In this document: in pieces, positions 1-7,238 of the stretch | Layout: every line of letters begins with the position of its first letter | Numbering within the stretch: position 1 is the stretch's first letter | Assembly: GCA_947625315.1 (NCBI GenBank) | Contig: CANQOE010000050.1 | Location: forward strand, 1-8,125 | From: an uncultured Bacilli bacterium | GTDB taxonomy: Bacteria; Bacillota_I; Bacilli_A; RF39; UBA660 | Length of the DNA stretch: 8,125 nt | Direction: 5' to 3' | Notes under the pieces: model-generated | What the model was told of the DNA's origin: nothing | What the model saw: only the letters and a program-made list of their open reading frames with translations | The model's database searches: none | Made by a program: the position numbers and the translations under genes

Positions 1-16
1 GATCAACTTATTTTAA

Positions 17-42
17 TGTCTTCATTGACAAGACACTTTTTT
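17..42 (+). terminator. Possible rho-independent terminator, plus strand
   Basis: A 6-bp stem TGTCTT (17-22) / AAGACA (30-35) with a 7-base loop is followed, after one C, by six T (37-42). It would end a plus-strand gene lying left of the window, convergent with the ligase gene that stops at 69. A competing stem GACAC (32-36) / GTGTC (45-49) overlaps it, so the real structure is uncertain and the element could serve both strands. Confidence 0.45.
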
Positions 43-68
43 GCGTGTCAAAATTTAATTATTTTTTT

Positions 69-1652
69 TCAACCTTTCTCTCCTTCATTTATTTTATTGC
101 GCATTATTTTGCCATTGTTATTTTTAATAAATTCTTTATTTCTTAAAATTACATAAGCAATTTGATGATTTTTAGGTTGTTTTTTATTATATTCATAGAT
201 TAAATTATCAAAATATTCTTGATCATTTAAATATTCTTCGGTAGGATAAATATGCGCAACTAAATGATTGTTTTGCATGTTTATGATAGCTTCACATACG
301 CCCTTATCTTTTAAAAGAACACTTTCGATAACTTCGGGGCTAATATTTTCCCCATTACTTAAAATGATTATATTTTTTTTACGACCAGTGATAAATAAGA
401 AACCATCATTATCAAGATAACCTAAATCACCAGTATGAAAATAACCATCAATTAAAACTTCTTTAGTAGCTTTTTTATCTTGGTAATAGCCAAGCATGAC
501 ATTGGGCCCTTGAACACAGATTTCTTCCTCAATTATTTTAACATTGACATCTTTACATATTTGACCAAGACTACCATCTTTAAAATGGTGAGGCCGATTG
601 ACACTGACAACTGGGGAACACTCGGTTATACCATAGCCATTTAAAACTTCTAAACCAAGGCTGCGAAACCAAGTTACATATTTGGGATCTAAATAAGCCC
701 CACCACAAATGATGTAATGCAGATTACCCCCAAACTGATTTAAGATTTTTTTAAATATTTTACGTCTTAAATCGAAATTGATTTTTAATAAACCATTACT
801 TATTTTAAGACTAGCTTTTAAGATTTTTTCTTGATGTTGGGTGCGCGCATTTTTCCATATTTGCTTATAGAACAATTCTAAAAAAGCGGGAACAACAAAG
901 ATAGTTTCGGGTTTAATTTCTTGAAAATCCGCGATTAAATGTTTTAAGCTTTTGTTTAAAAAAGTGGGAGCACCATAATAATAGGGTTTTAAAGCTCCAG
1001 TAATTAAGCCAAAAGCATGATGAAATGGCAAGAAACTAACGACAGAACCATGGGGCTCATAAAGCGATGAGGCTCCATAGATATCACTCATAATGTTTTT
1101 TTGAGATAAGACAACCGCTTTATTGGGGCCAGTAGTTCCGGATGTAAAAAAGATAGCCGCTTCTTTATTTTCATCTACTTTAATTTTACAAGGCTTTTTA
1201 TGACCAGAGTTTATAAATTTCGGGGTATCGTCTAAAGAAAAACTTTTTAATTTTAAATCCTTTATATAAGAACAATAGGTAGGAGAATAATAAATAATCT
1301 TTGTATCACTAGTTTTTAAATTTTTTAATAATTCTTCTTGATTTAAATCTTTATCTACTAAAACGCTTGTGTTACCACTTAAGATAATTGCTAGAAAACA
1401 AATTAGATAATTATAAGAATTTTCTCCCATTAAGGCAATATGTTTATTTTTATAGTTTTGATAAAAATAAGAAGTTAAATTTATAACATCATTATAGACA
1501 TCTTGATAAGTCTTGTTAATTGTTTGTCCTTCCAAGTGATAGGAAAAAGCAGTATCTAAAGGCTTAGTTTTTAAATGTAATTCAATTAGTTCTAAAAAAT
1601 TATTTATTTTACTTACATTATAATAAGCGTATTTTTTATTTATGATTTTCAT
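69..1652 (-). CDS. AMP-forming acyl-CoA/acyl-ACP synthetase (ANL superfamily)
   Basis: This is a 527-residue adenylate-forming ligase that activates a carboxylic acid, probably a fatty acid, with ATP and transfers it to a thiol (CoA or ACP). It shows the superfamily motifs in order: phosphate loop TSGTTGPNK at residues 170-178, GYGITECSP at 339-347 (Glu344), FHTGDLG at 405-411 (Asp409), hinge GRKKN from 423 with SNGENISPE at 432-440, and the C-terminal catalytic Lys in NNGK (Lys515). Length and motif spacing are normal, and no signal peptide or membrane segment is evident. The ATG at 1652 is chosen over an in-frame GTG at 1658 because AGGAG lies 5 bases before the ATG and the GTG overlaps that SD. 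The stop is TGA. The gene appears monocistronic, with 167 bases separating it from the next gene upstream. I could not see an ACP or acyltransferase gene nearby, so the acyl substrate and acceptor are inferred. A peptide- or small-acid-activating relative cannot be excluded. Confidence 0.93.
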   Translation of the reverse strand: MKIINKKYAYYNVSKINNFLELIELHLKTKPLDTAFSYHLEGQTINKTYQDVYNDVINLTSYFYQNYKNKHIALMGENSYNYLICFLAIILSGNTSVLVDKDLNQEELLKNLKTSDTKIIYYSPTYCSYIKDLKLKSFSLDDTPKFINSGHKKPCKIKVDENKEAAIFFTSGTTGPNKAVVLSQKNIMSDIYGASSLYEPHGSVVSFLPFHHAFGLITGALKPYYYGAPTFLNKSLKHLIADFQEIKPETIFVVPAFLELFYKQIWKNARTQHQEKILKASLKISNGLLKINFDLRRKIFKKILNQFGGNLHYIICGGAYLDPKYVTWFRSLGLEVLNGYGITECSPVVSVNRPHHFKDGSLGQICKDVNVKIIEEEICVQGPNVMLGYYQDKKATKEVLIDGYFHTGDLGYLDNDGFLFITGRKKNIIILSNGENISPEVIESVLLKDKGVCEAIINMQNNHLVAHIYPTEEYLNDQEYFDNLIYEYNKKQPKNHQIAYVILRNKEFIKNNNGKIMRNKINEGEKG

Positions 1653-1819
1653 AAGCACTCCTGTTATTAATCTATGATAGGAATAAATATATTATGGTTT
1701 TTAATTTTTCCCCTACTATAAATTGTACTATATATTTATTAAATTTTCTACTAAAAAATAGCAAAAATAATAAAAAATTAAGGCATTAAAAAAGAAAGAC
1801 TTAATATTCTTTAAATATC

Positions 1820-2215
1820 TTATAAACTGAGCTGATCATTTGAAAATAGGTTACCAAGTTGTTGAGCTAAAGATACAAACGTAATATTTTCCTTATTTAA
1901 TTCATTTTGAAAAGTAGTAATGGTACTCATAAATGCTTCTTGCTTTTTTAGATGAACAATATCACAAAATTGGGGATCAGCGGCAGTTTTTAAATAAGAT
2001 TCTAAAGTATTAATAAATGTTTCTATATCACTATTTCTATCCATATTAATAAAAAAATTTATATCATCTTCAGAAAAAGAAATATTTTGTGCTTGAGCAA
2101 TATCAAAATATTTTTTTATTAAAAGTCGGAGCCTATTATTCAAATCTTTTTGTTGTTCTAAGCATTCTTTTAGAGAAGTTATAATTTTTAAATTATTTAA
2201 ATATATTTCTTGCAT
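1820..2215 (-). CDS. Hypothetical 131-residue helical protein
   Basis: I do not recognise this protein. Its 131 residues look largely alpha-helical and soluble. They include a charged N-terminal helix with heptad-like Leu/Ile spacing (about 4-36), an acidic segment SFSEDDINFF (about 46-55), and amphipathic helices to the end. There are two Cys (18 and 83), no CxxC pair, no signal peptide and no membrane segment. The ATG at 2215 follows an AGGA-type SD about ten bases upstream, and a near-consensus promoter lies just before that, giving a very short leader. The strong promoter, SD and terminal TAA support a real gene. The ligase gene follows 167 bases downstream. Only a weak AT-rich hairpin (about 1788-1812) lies between them, so some read-through is possible. 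Function unknown. Confidence 0.75.
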   Translation of the reverse strand: MQEIYLNNLKIITSLKECLEQQKDLNNRLRLLIKKYFDIAQAQNISFSEDDINFFINMDRNSDIETFINTLESYLKTAADPQFCDIVHLKKQEAFMSTITTFQNELNKENITFVSLAQQLGNLFSNDQLSL

Positions 2216-2234
2216 ATAATCACATCCTATTTAG

Positions 2235-2263
2235 ATTATATAATAGTTTTAAAGTTATGTAAA
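2235..2263 (-). promoter_or_regulatory. Sigma-A promoter for the 131-residue gene
   Basis: On the minus strand TTTACA (2263-2258) is followed by a 17-base spacer and a perfect TATAAT (2240-2235). The predicted transcript starts near 2228, leaving a leader of roughly a dozen bases that holds the SD. Sequence match only. Confidence 0.8.
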
Positions 2264-2288
2264 GAAAAAGAATAGCTTATTTTTTAGC

Positions 2289-2317
2289 AAAAGAAAACCA
2301 CCTATATAATAAGGTGG
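2289..2317 (-). terminator. Rho-independent terminator of the 887-residue gene
   Basis: Read on the minus strand, CCACCT (2317-2312) and AGGTGG (2303-2298) form a 6-bp GC-containing stem with an 8-base loop, followed directly by TTTTCTTTT (2297-2289). It lies about 40 bases after the TAA of the 887-residue gene and before the promoter of the next minus-strand gene, so it insulates the two. Confidence 0.85.
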
Positions 2318-2355
2318 AATTAAATAATTTCTAAATTTGAATAATATATTACTAT

Positions 2356-5019
2356 TTAATATTTTTTTCGAACACGCAACATTTTTTCATCAGTTATAGT
2401 AAATTGATAATCGGCATCTGATGAAATCCCATTTCTTTTTGGATAATTGCAAGGATTTTTATCATCGTAAATTAAATCTTGTTCTTTGGCATATTTAAAT
2501 ATTTCCCACGATGCAGTTCCTGGATCTCTTCCTACGTTAACTTTTTGGCAAGGAATGTTTAGCTCGTTCATTTTATGATATATCCCATCTGCATAGCGAA
2601 TAAATGTATCAGCCATCATCGGGATAGATTCAGTATTATTTTTGTCTATCTTGCTAAATTGGCCTTCAACATTATCAATACAAACAATTTTTTCTTCCTT
2701 ATCATACCAAACTAATCCATCAAAAAATGTTTTATTAGGAGATGTAAAAGTTACATATCGCCAATTTAAATCAGTAATAACATGAGTTAAACGATCTTCA
2801 GCAAATCCACCATACCTGGAACAACAATTTGTTTTTCGACCACTAAGGAAAGCTTGAGGATCACTTTTTAAATGGGAATTAAATTGCATTAAATTAGGTT
2901 TTAAATCTACAATATTGGGAATACTTACTTTTTGTTCATCAATTAATAAAGCTTGGCTATAAAGTTTAATAGCCCAATCAATTTCCTCTTTTCCAGCACC
3001 ATATTTCATTAATAATTGAATAAGGTAGCGAAAACGTTCATCGCTAATTTCTTTACTATACAACTTATACAATTTATTTAGCTTAACATCAGTAATTGAA
3101 GCCATAGCATCTATGGGAGTTAGCAATTTATTTCTGGTGTTTGTTTTTACTCTCTTTTCTGGTCTATTTGCAAGTATATCAGCAAAATTTTCAAAAAGTT
3201 CCCCCGTCATATTAGTTCCAAGATCAGGTTCAATAAATGCCTCTTTATTTAGAGCGTAATGTTGCATAAAAAATTCGGCAAATTGTTTGTTAAAATTATT
3301 TCTTAAATCTATGGCACCATAAATAGTATGAAGTTCATCAGCAGTCGTACCTTTTTTTAGAAAATATTCAATAATATAATTTAAGGCTTTTTCACTAGTT
3401 GATTCTTTACTATCAAATAATCCTAAAATATATCCAAGAGATACTATTCCTTCCATTTCTACATAATTATTAGCTTGATATCCATCTTTTAATATTTTAA
3501 GACGTTTATGATTGTTATTATAAAAATATTCATGGCTTTTTTCGGCTGGTATTTTATTAATAACGGCAGATGAAGGAAGCCATTTCTTGGCAGTATAAGG
3601 AAGCCATTCAAACAATTTTTTTCGTATTTCATAATCATATAACGTTATCAATAAATCTTTTTCTTTATCAGATAAATTTCTTTTGTCTTCTAAAGATAAA
3701 TTTAAAATCCTTACAATTTTATATATTTGTTGGCGATTAATTAAAACTTTTTGATTTCGTACATTATAACAAGGAATATAAGGCTTGTTTTCATCAAATA
3801 AATCATCATAATTTTGGAAAGTATAGCCGTTTTGTTTTAATATACTAATTATATTTAGCCAATTAATAAATTGATTGCGATTAATTATTCTTTCTTTTTC
3901 CATAGGGTCAATTGTTTTTAAAATTTCTTGCTTCATACTAAATAAATTATCACTATCGTGAAAAGAAAAACCAAGATTTAGGGCTTTTTTTATAACTTTA
4001 AGCCATTCTTCAGTAATAGAAAATAAGAAATCACGCTTAATAGTTAAGTTATTTTCCTTAAGAGAACTATTATTTGGTCTTATTTCAATATTTTTTACTC
4101 TTTTATCGCAAAGGTTAATAATATTAACTTCAAAATTTTCCTTATTATTTAGTATAGCAAGTATATTAATATATTTATGTACATTGGCTTCTAAATAATT
4201 ACTGTTTAAAACCATTTTCTTCCCTTTAGGGTCAATTAAAGTAATATTTTTATATTTTGGATCAAACATGGATTCGGGATTTAATATTTTAAAATTATTT
4301 ATCTTTAAAAAATATACTAAACTTAATAAATTATCACTCATTTTATAAGCATAATCTTTATTCAATATAATTGCTTGCCCATTGCTAGGATTCTTAAATA
4401 CAATATCTTTTACGGATTTATCAAATAAGCTTTCTATTTGGGGAAAATCATAACCTTTTCTAACTAAAAAGCGAATTGCTCGATAAAGTTTTCCATCTAT
4501 CTTAGGAAATATTTTTTCTTCTTTATAATAATCCCAAGGATTATATTGTCTATAATAGTTATAACAAAACTTACGTTCTAAATCTTCTTTGTTAGGAATA
4601 AAGACATAGGTATCATACTCATCATAGCTAAAAGACATAAGCATTTTAGTATTGTTATTTGGATTAGGGAATTTTTTAATTCTAATATCGGAAAAATATC
4701 TTCCATATTGTTTTTTTATTTCCTCTTTGGGCATTCCATAGACAATTTCAATAATTCCTTTAACAAATTCGCAAGGATCATCATAAGGATCTATATGCCC
4801 ATGGATATAAAAATCAGTAATTTCATCACTAGTAAGTTTCAAATCAATTAGGGCATCTAATATTCCAAAAAAACCTGTTTGTTTCATTTCCCTAATAGGA
4901 TCTGAATAATATTTTAAATTAAATATCTTTTCACTAACATCATATTCATTGCCTTCAAATTGTAATAAAAAAGCATTTTCTTTAAAATCATAATTTTTTT
5001 CCGATTTTTTTCCTAACAT
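2356..5019 (-). CDS. Large repeat-containing protein with C-terminal NCCS/GNAT-like domain, function unknown
   Basis: This is an 887-residue soluble protein with no signal peptide or membrane segment. Residues 1-175 form an unassigned N-terminal region. Residues ~180-440 hold about five degenerate ~50-residue units, each with a helix, a Gly/Asn-aromatic pair and an LFD-like tripeptide (for example GYDF...SLFD, NNFK...SMFD, GFSF...NLF, GYTF...DLFD). Residues ~520-690 are helical and include DELHTIYGAIDL (561-572). The C-terminal region starts around 720 with GRKTNCCSRYGGFAED (727-742), then FDGLVW (766-771), VCIDNVEG (779-786), VNVGRDPG (827-834) and SSDADYQF (866-873). From memory this ending resembles a family in gut Clostridia and Bacilli with TNCCQ..GGAGE, WVW and DNIE motifs, thought to be GNAT-like; no search was run. 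The ATG at 5019 follows GGAGGG by 8 bases, while the ATG four bases upstream is out of frame. It has its own promoter and terminator, so it is probably monocistronic. Confidence 0.9.
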   Translation of the reverse strand: MLGKKSEKNYDFKENAFLLQFEGNEYDVSEKIFNLKYYSDPIREMKQTGFFGILDALIDLKLTSDEITDFYIHGHIDPYDDPCEFVKGIIEIVYGMPKEEIKKQYGRYFSDIRIKKFPNPNNNTKMLMSFSYDEYDTYVFIPNKEDLERKFCYNYYRQYNPWDYYKEEKIFPKIDGKLYRAIRFLVRKGYDFPQIESLFDKSVKDIVFKNPSNGQAIILNKDYAYKMSDNLLSLVYFLKINNFKILNPESMFDPKYKNITLIDPKGKKMVLNSNYLEANVHKYINILAILNNKENFEVNIINLCDKRVKNIEIRPNNSSLKENNLTIKRDFLFSITEEWLKVIKKALNLGFSFHDSDNLFSMKQEILKTIDPMEKERIINRNQFINWLNIISILKQNGYTFQNYDDLFDENKPYIPCYNVRNQKVLINRQQIYKIVRILNLSLEDKRNLSDKEKDLLITLYDYEIRKKLFEWLPYTAKKWLPSSAVINKIPAEKSHEYFYNNNHKRLKILKDGYQANNYVEMEGIVSLGYILGLFDSKESTSEKALNYIIEYFLKKGTTADELHTIYGAIDLRNNFNKQFAEFFMQHYALNKEAFIEPDLGTNMTGELFENFADILANRPEKRVKTNTRNKLLTPIDAMASITDVKLNKLYKLYSKEISDERFRYLIQLLMKYGAGKEEIDWAIKLYSQALLIDEQKVSIPNIVDLKPNLMQFNSHLKSDPQAFLSGRKTNCCSRYGGFAEDRLTHVITDLNWRYVTFTSPNKTFFDGLVWYDKEEKIVCIDNVEGQFSKIDKNNTESIPMMADTFIRYADGIYHKMNELNIPCQKVNVGRDPGTASWEIFKYAKEQDLIYDDKNPCNYPKRNGISSDADYQFTITDEKMLRVRKKY

Positions 5020-5045
5020 ACATATAACCCTCCATTTGTTAAGTT

Positions 5046-5073
5046 ATTATACACTTTTTAAGCATTTAGTCAA
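5046..5073 (-). promoter_or_regulatory. Sigma-A promoter for the 887-residue gene
   Basis: On the minus strand TTGACT (5073-5068), a 16-base spacer and TATAAT (5051-5046) lie about 26 bases before the start codon. The near-consensus match suggests good constitutive expression. Confidence 0.85.
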
Positions 5074-5146
5074 GCGATTAATCAAGATTTTTATTTAAGT
5101 AAAATATTATTCTTAAAAAATAGATACACGACTAATTTCATTTTGG

Positions 5147-5162
5147 ACTTTAGATCAAAAGT
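5147..5162. promoter_or_regulatory. Imperfect palindrome next to the plus-strand promoter
   Basis: ACTTTAGATCAAAAGT is a 16-base palindrome with one mismatched pair (A/A) around a GATC core. It ends one base before the -35 box of the transglutaminase-like gene, in the divergent gap with the 887-residue gene. Its position would suit an operator, but AT-rich palindromes of this size occur by chance and no regulator is encoded nearby. Confidence 0.2.
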
Positions 5163-5163
5163 G

Positions 5164-5192
5164 TTGTAAAATAATTGATTATATGTTAGAAT
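5164..5192 (+). promoter_or_regulatory. Extended -10 promoter of the transglutaminase-like gene
   Basis: TTGTAA (5164-5169), a 17-base spacer ending in TGT, and TAGAAT (5187-5192) make a good extended -10 sigma-A promoter. It sits 31 bases before the ATG at 5224, which supports that ATG, rather than the TTG at 5301, as the original translation start. Confidence 0.75.
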
Positions 5193-5223
5193 AGTCTACA
5201 ATTTAAAAGAAAGGAAAATTATA

Positions 5224-5927
5224 ATGTTTGGAATTTTCGAAATATTATTAAACAATGGAATTTTAAAAAAACTTTAACAGAAGAAGAAAAATTTAAAATA
5301 TTGCGTTCTAAAAGAATAGATTCAAAAGTTGTAAAATATTTAATTAATAGATTAAGTGATTTATATATTGAAGTTTTAGGTGATTATGAAGGCCCAATAT
5401 GGAAATTAATGTCGGCTGGAAAACTTGTAGGTTGGTGTTGGCAAACAACCGAATCCGCGATAGTATTTTTTAATGACGATGACTATATTGAAAGAGGAAA
5501 TTTAAAATTTGATGAAAAAACACCTAAATATTATCATTCTTGGATATGTTTTAAATTTAACGAAAAAGAATATGTTTTAGATCCCTGTTTGAATTTTTTA
5601 TGTGAAAAAAAAGATTATTTTAAAATTTTTGAGGTTGAAGTAAAAGGAAAAGTTACAGCCAAAGCAGTTAGAGAAGAACTAATAAGACAAGTTACAACTC
5701 CTAAAGAAGAAGATACTTCTGAAGCTCTCAAGAGCTATGAAATAGTTATAAAAATACTTTTAGGAGATACATATGAAAGCTATAAAGAGGAAAAAAGAAG
5801 CAAAGTTATAGTTCATGGCCCAGAAAATGTAAATACACCACTTTATAGAAATGGCTCCGGTTATAAAATTGAATTTCAAAATAGAAAAATAAAAAAGTTA
5901 AAGGTTCATTATTATTATGATGATTGA
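5224..5927 (+). CDS. Transglutaminase-like (Cys-His-Asp) protein with an N-terminal frameshift
   Basis: The open frame 5301-5927 carries a likely papain/transglutaminase-type triad: Cys in LVGWCWQ, His in YYHSWICF and Asp in YVLDPCLN (residues 46, 79 and 94 counted from the TTG at 5301). This suggests a thiol peptidase or amide-exchange enzyme, though such folds can also be catalytically inactive. No signal peptide is visible. The only good start, ATG 5224 (AGGA 8 bases upstream, promoter before that), opens a frame that stops after 17 codons. The downstream frame reads sensibly back to about 5238 (RNIIKQWNFKKTLTEEEK), and one extra T in the T4 run at 5234-5237 would join the two into a 234-residue protein. 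TTG 5301 has no properly spaced SD. The gene may therefore be recently inactivated, phase-variable, or affected by a sequencing error. No clear terminator follows. Confidence is high for the coding content and moderate for the fold. Confidence 0.75.
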
Positions 5928-5945
5928 TAAATATATCTAAAACTT

Positions 5946-6035
5946 TCATTCTTTATTGTCACTATACAAGTGTCCTTTAGTTTCAAGTCTTAATAATCTT
6001 CCATATTCATAAACTAAATAAAAATAATATTTCAA
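5946..6035 (-). pseudogene. Possible remnant of a lost minus-strand gene (29 codons)
   Basis: In the gap between the two plus-strand genes, a minus-strand frame reads YEYGRLLRLETKGHLYSDNK before a TGA at 5946. It has a protein-like composition, unlike the surrounding AT-rich filler. It is closed by a TAA just upstream (6036-6038), has no SD or start codon, and is too short to be an intact gene. It could be the eroded C-terminus of a gene I do not recognise, or chance. The rest of the gap (5928-6145) shows only the promoter and SD of the next gene. Confidence 0.2.
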
Positions 6036-6096
6036 TTAAATCATAAGTTTTAAATTTTACATTTAAATAATGATAATAAAGACTATTAAATGTCTT

Positions 6097-6123
6097 TTGT
6101 TTCTCAATAATTTATGATAAAAT
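6097..6123 (+). promoter_or_regulatory. Probable extended -10 promoter of the 229-residue gene
   Basis: The extended -10 element TGATAAAAT (6115-6123) lies 22 bases before the ATG. TTGTTT (6097-6102) is the best -35, but the 15-base spacer is short, so the extended -10 probably carries recognition. Confidence 0.55.
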
Positions 6124-6145
6124 ATATTGCGAAGGAGGAAATGGT

Positions 6146-6835
6146 ATGTTTTTATATGATAAAAAAGAAAATTCATTTGATGTTTATGATTTTACGGCTA
6201 AAAAGGATGATTTAATAAGTTATAGAAAGAACCAAATAGAAAAAATTCCGGAAGAAGAAAGAATTTTTATCGCGGAAACTCATACAGACCCATATGGATA
6301 TTATTCACCTCTTTTTGAAAGATACACAGGTAATACTTTTAACGATCGAATTCTTTTTGCCAGTGATGCCGATAATGATGCAAATAATGATATATGCTAT
6401 CACATTTTAAAAAGAGATAATAGAAGTAAGGTAAATAATGAATTACTATTAAATTGCTATATATTTGGGCATTTAGAGGATAGAAGTGTTATTCGAATTA
6501 AATATTCCCAAAATATGAAATATTATCTTTTAAAAAGGAAAAAATATGATTTTATTGGTTCCGATGAAGATGGGAAAAATTACAAAATGGAAGATATTAT
6601 TCAATTACCAGAGTCTTTATATTTATTACAACTTTTAGAACAAGGCAAATTTACATCATTTAATGGAAAAGATATCTCTGAACAATTAGCATTATATACT
6701 TTAACAAAAATTAATGAAGTAAGCAATCAAGAACTGGAAAAAATGGATGCTTGTGGTATTACTCAAGATGCATATTTCAAAACTAGAGAAAAAGCCCAAA
6801 ATGATGTCCATGTTTTGAGATTAATAAAAAAATGA
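6146..6835 (+). CDS. Hypothetical 229-residue protein
   Basis: I do not recognise a family. This 229-residue protein is rich in Lys, Asp and Asn, and has no signal peptide or membrane segment. The N-terminal half has beta-type segments, a THTDPYGYYSP stretch (about 46-56) and an Asp/Asn-rich run ASDADNDANND (about 72-82) that could bind a cation but does not match an EF-hand loop I can defend. The C-terminal half is helical (LPESLYLLQLLEQG, then EKMDACGITQDAYF). ATG 6146 is preceded by AAGGAGG with 7-base spacing. An ATG at 6141 is out of frame and too close to the SD. It has its own promoter and a terminator overlapping the TGA, so it is monocistronic. It lies between the transglutaminase-like gene and the small-peptide cassettes, which gives no clear functional hint. 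Confidence 0.85.
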   Translation: MFLYDKKENSFDVYDFTAKKDDLISYRKNQIEKIPEEERIFIAETHTDPYGYYSPLFERYTGNTFNDRILFASDADNDANNDICYHILKRDNRSKVNNELLLNCYIFGHLEDRSVIRIKYSQNMKYYLLKRKKYDFIGSDEDGKNYKMEDIIQLPESLYLLQLLEQGKFTSFNGKDISEQLALYTLTKINEVSNQELEKMDACGITQDAYFKTREKAQNDVHVLRLIKK

Positions 6836-6867
6836 TTAAAAGCTAAATACTTAAAAATCATTTTTTT
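6826..6867 (+). terminator. Terminator hairpin overlapping the stop codon
   Basis: A perfect 12-bp AT-rich inverted repeat pairs AAAAAAATGATT (6826-6837) with AATCATTTTTTT (6856-6867) around an 18-base loop. The right arm ends in seven T, so it can act as an intrinsic terminator for the 229-residue gene. The left arm contains the TGA stop. The matching A-run makes it potentially bidirectional. Confidence 0.6.
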
Positions 6868-6936
6868 AATGCGAATTATTCAATATTTTATCATATAATT
6901 TAATATTCTCATTACTTAATATTTAACCTTTTTTGA

Positions 6937-6965
6937 TTGTTTTGTAATATCAATTATAGTATAAT
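6937..6965 (+). promoter_or_regulatory. Promoter of small hydrophobic peptide 1
   Basis: TTGTTT (6937-6942), a 17-base spacer and a perfect TATAAT (6960-6965) predict a start near 6972 and a ~60-base leader before the ATG at 7033. Confidence 0.8.
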
Positions 6966-6996
6966 ATTTATAGGAACATTTGATGTTGAGTGTCGT

Positions 6997-7022
6997 CCTC
7001 CGATCTCGAGAAAGAAAGGAGG
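6997..7022 (+). promoter_or_regulatory. SD-sequestering leader hairpin, copy 1
   Basis: CCTCC (6997-7001) in the leader is the exact complement of GGAGG (7018-7022), the SD of peptide 1. The 16-base loop contains CTCGAG. Pairing would hide the ribosome site, as known for several Gram-positive type I toxin mRNAs. The 5-bp stem is seen in the sequence; its regulatory role is inferred. Confidence 0.55.
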
Positions 7023-7032
7023 TTTTATAAAT

Positions 7033-7125
7033 ATGAAGAAAAGAACTTTTGTAATAAAGATCCTTCGCTACATATCTATCATTTTATTTTTCCTACTATT
7101 ATTAGTAGCGATAATAAAAAATTGA
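7033..7125 (+). CDS. Small hydrophobic peptide 1, candidate type I toxin (30 aa)
   Basis: A 30-residue peptide has a basic N-terminus (MKKRTFVIKILRY), then one unbroken hydrophobic stretch ISIILFFLLLLVAII (residues 14-28), ending KN and TGA. This is the profile of membrane-acting type I toxins (Ibs, TisB, TxpA/BsrG, Fst groups), but I do not recognise its sequence as any named family. ATG 7033 is preceded by AGGAGG with a 10-base gap. The frame stays open upstream to 6937, but that part covers the promoter and leader and is not coding. A strong minus-strand promoter downstream would make an RNA complementary to its 3' end. The second copy starts 425 bases further on. The toxin role is inferred from architecture; a small membrane regulator or signalling peptide remains possible. 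Confidence 0.7.
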   Translation: MKKRTFVIKILRYISIILFFLLLLVAIIKN

Positions 7126-7153
7126 CACTCTTTTCATTGCTGAAAAGAGTGTC
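7114..7153 (-). terminator. Terminator of antisense RNA 1
   Basis: GACACTCTTTTC (7124-7135) and GAAAAGAGTGTC (7142-7153) form a perfect 12-bp stem with a 6-base loop. The T-rich tail (AATTTTTT, 7123-7116) is on the minus-strand side, so it terminates the antisense RNA. In the sense mRNA the same hairpin starts inside the stop codon. Confidence 0.75.
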
Positions 7154-7174
7154 GGCAAATAATTTATTGAGGCG

Positions 7175-7210
7175 ACATTCACACGTGAAATTGAATGTTC
7201 CTCTTTTTTT
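7175..7210 (+). terminator. Terminator of peptide 1 mRNA
   Basis: ACATTCA (7175-7181) pairs with TGAATGT (7192-7198), giving 7 bp and a 10-base loop. The T-tract CCTCTTTTTTT follows and ends at 7210. Confidence 0.65.
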
Positions 7211-7238
7211 ATTTTATGTCAATTTCTTTGACATATTC

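Larger units (their letters stand above)
7113..7232 (-). ncRNA. Candidate antisense RNA (antitoxin) to peptide 1 mRNA
   Basis: A minus-strand extended -10 promoter at 7239-7267 predicts a start near 7232. A perfect 12-bp hairpin (7124-7153) followed by AATTTTTTATT on the minus strand predicts an end near 7113. The ~120 nt RNA holds no plausible ORF and is fully complementary to the 3' UTR and last codons of the peptide 1 mRNA. This is the 3'-overlap arrangement of the RatA and SR4 antitoxins. Boundaries are predictions. Confidence 0.65.

Noticed and set aside
1660..1760. Promoter for the ligase gene around minus-strand TACAAT
   Set aside because: A -10-like TACAAT exists, but no convincing -35 at 16-18 bases, so the promoter could not be placed.
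5301..5927. TTG 5301 as the true start of the transglutaminase-like gene
   Set aside because: No SD at proper distance, and protein-like sequence continues in frame upstream to about 5238; a frameshifted ATG 5224 start explains the data better.
6870..6905. Minus-strand TATGATAAAATAT resembling the -10 region before the 229-residue gene
   Set aside because: No usable -35 upstream and no transcript unit downstream; shared AT-rich sequence only.
6937..7125. 62-residue plus-strand ORF starting upstream of peptide 1
   Set aside because: Its first half covers the -35, -10 and leader hairpin. The SD at 7017-7022 points to ATG 7033, so only the last 30 residues are taken as real.
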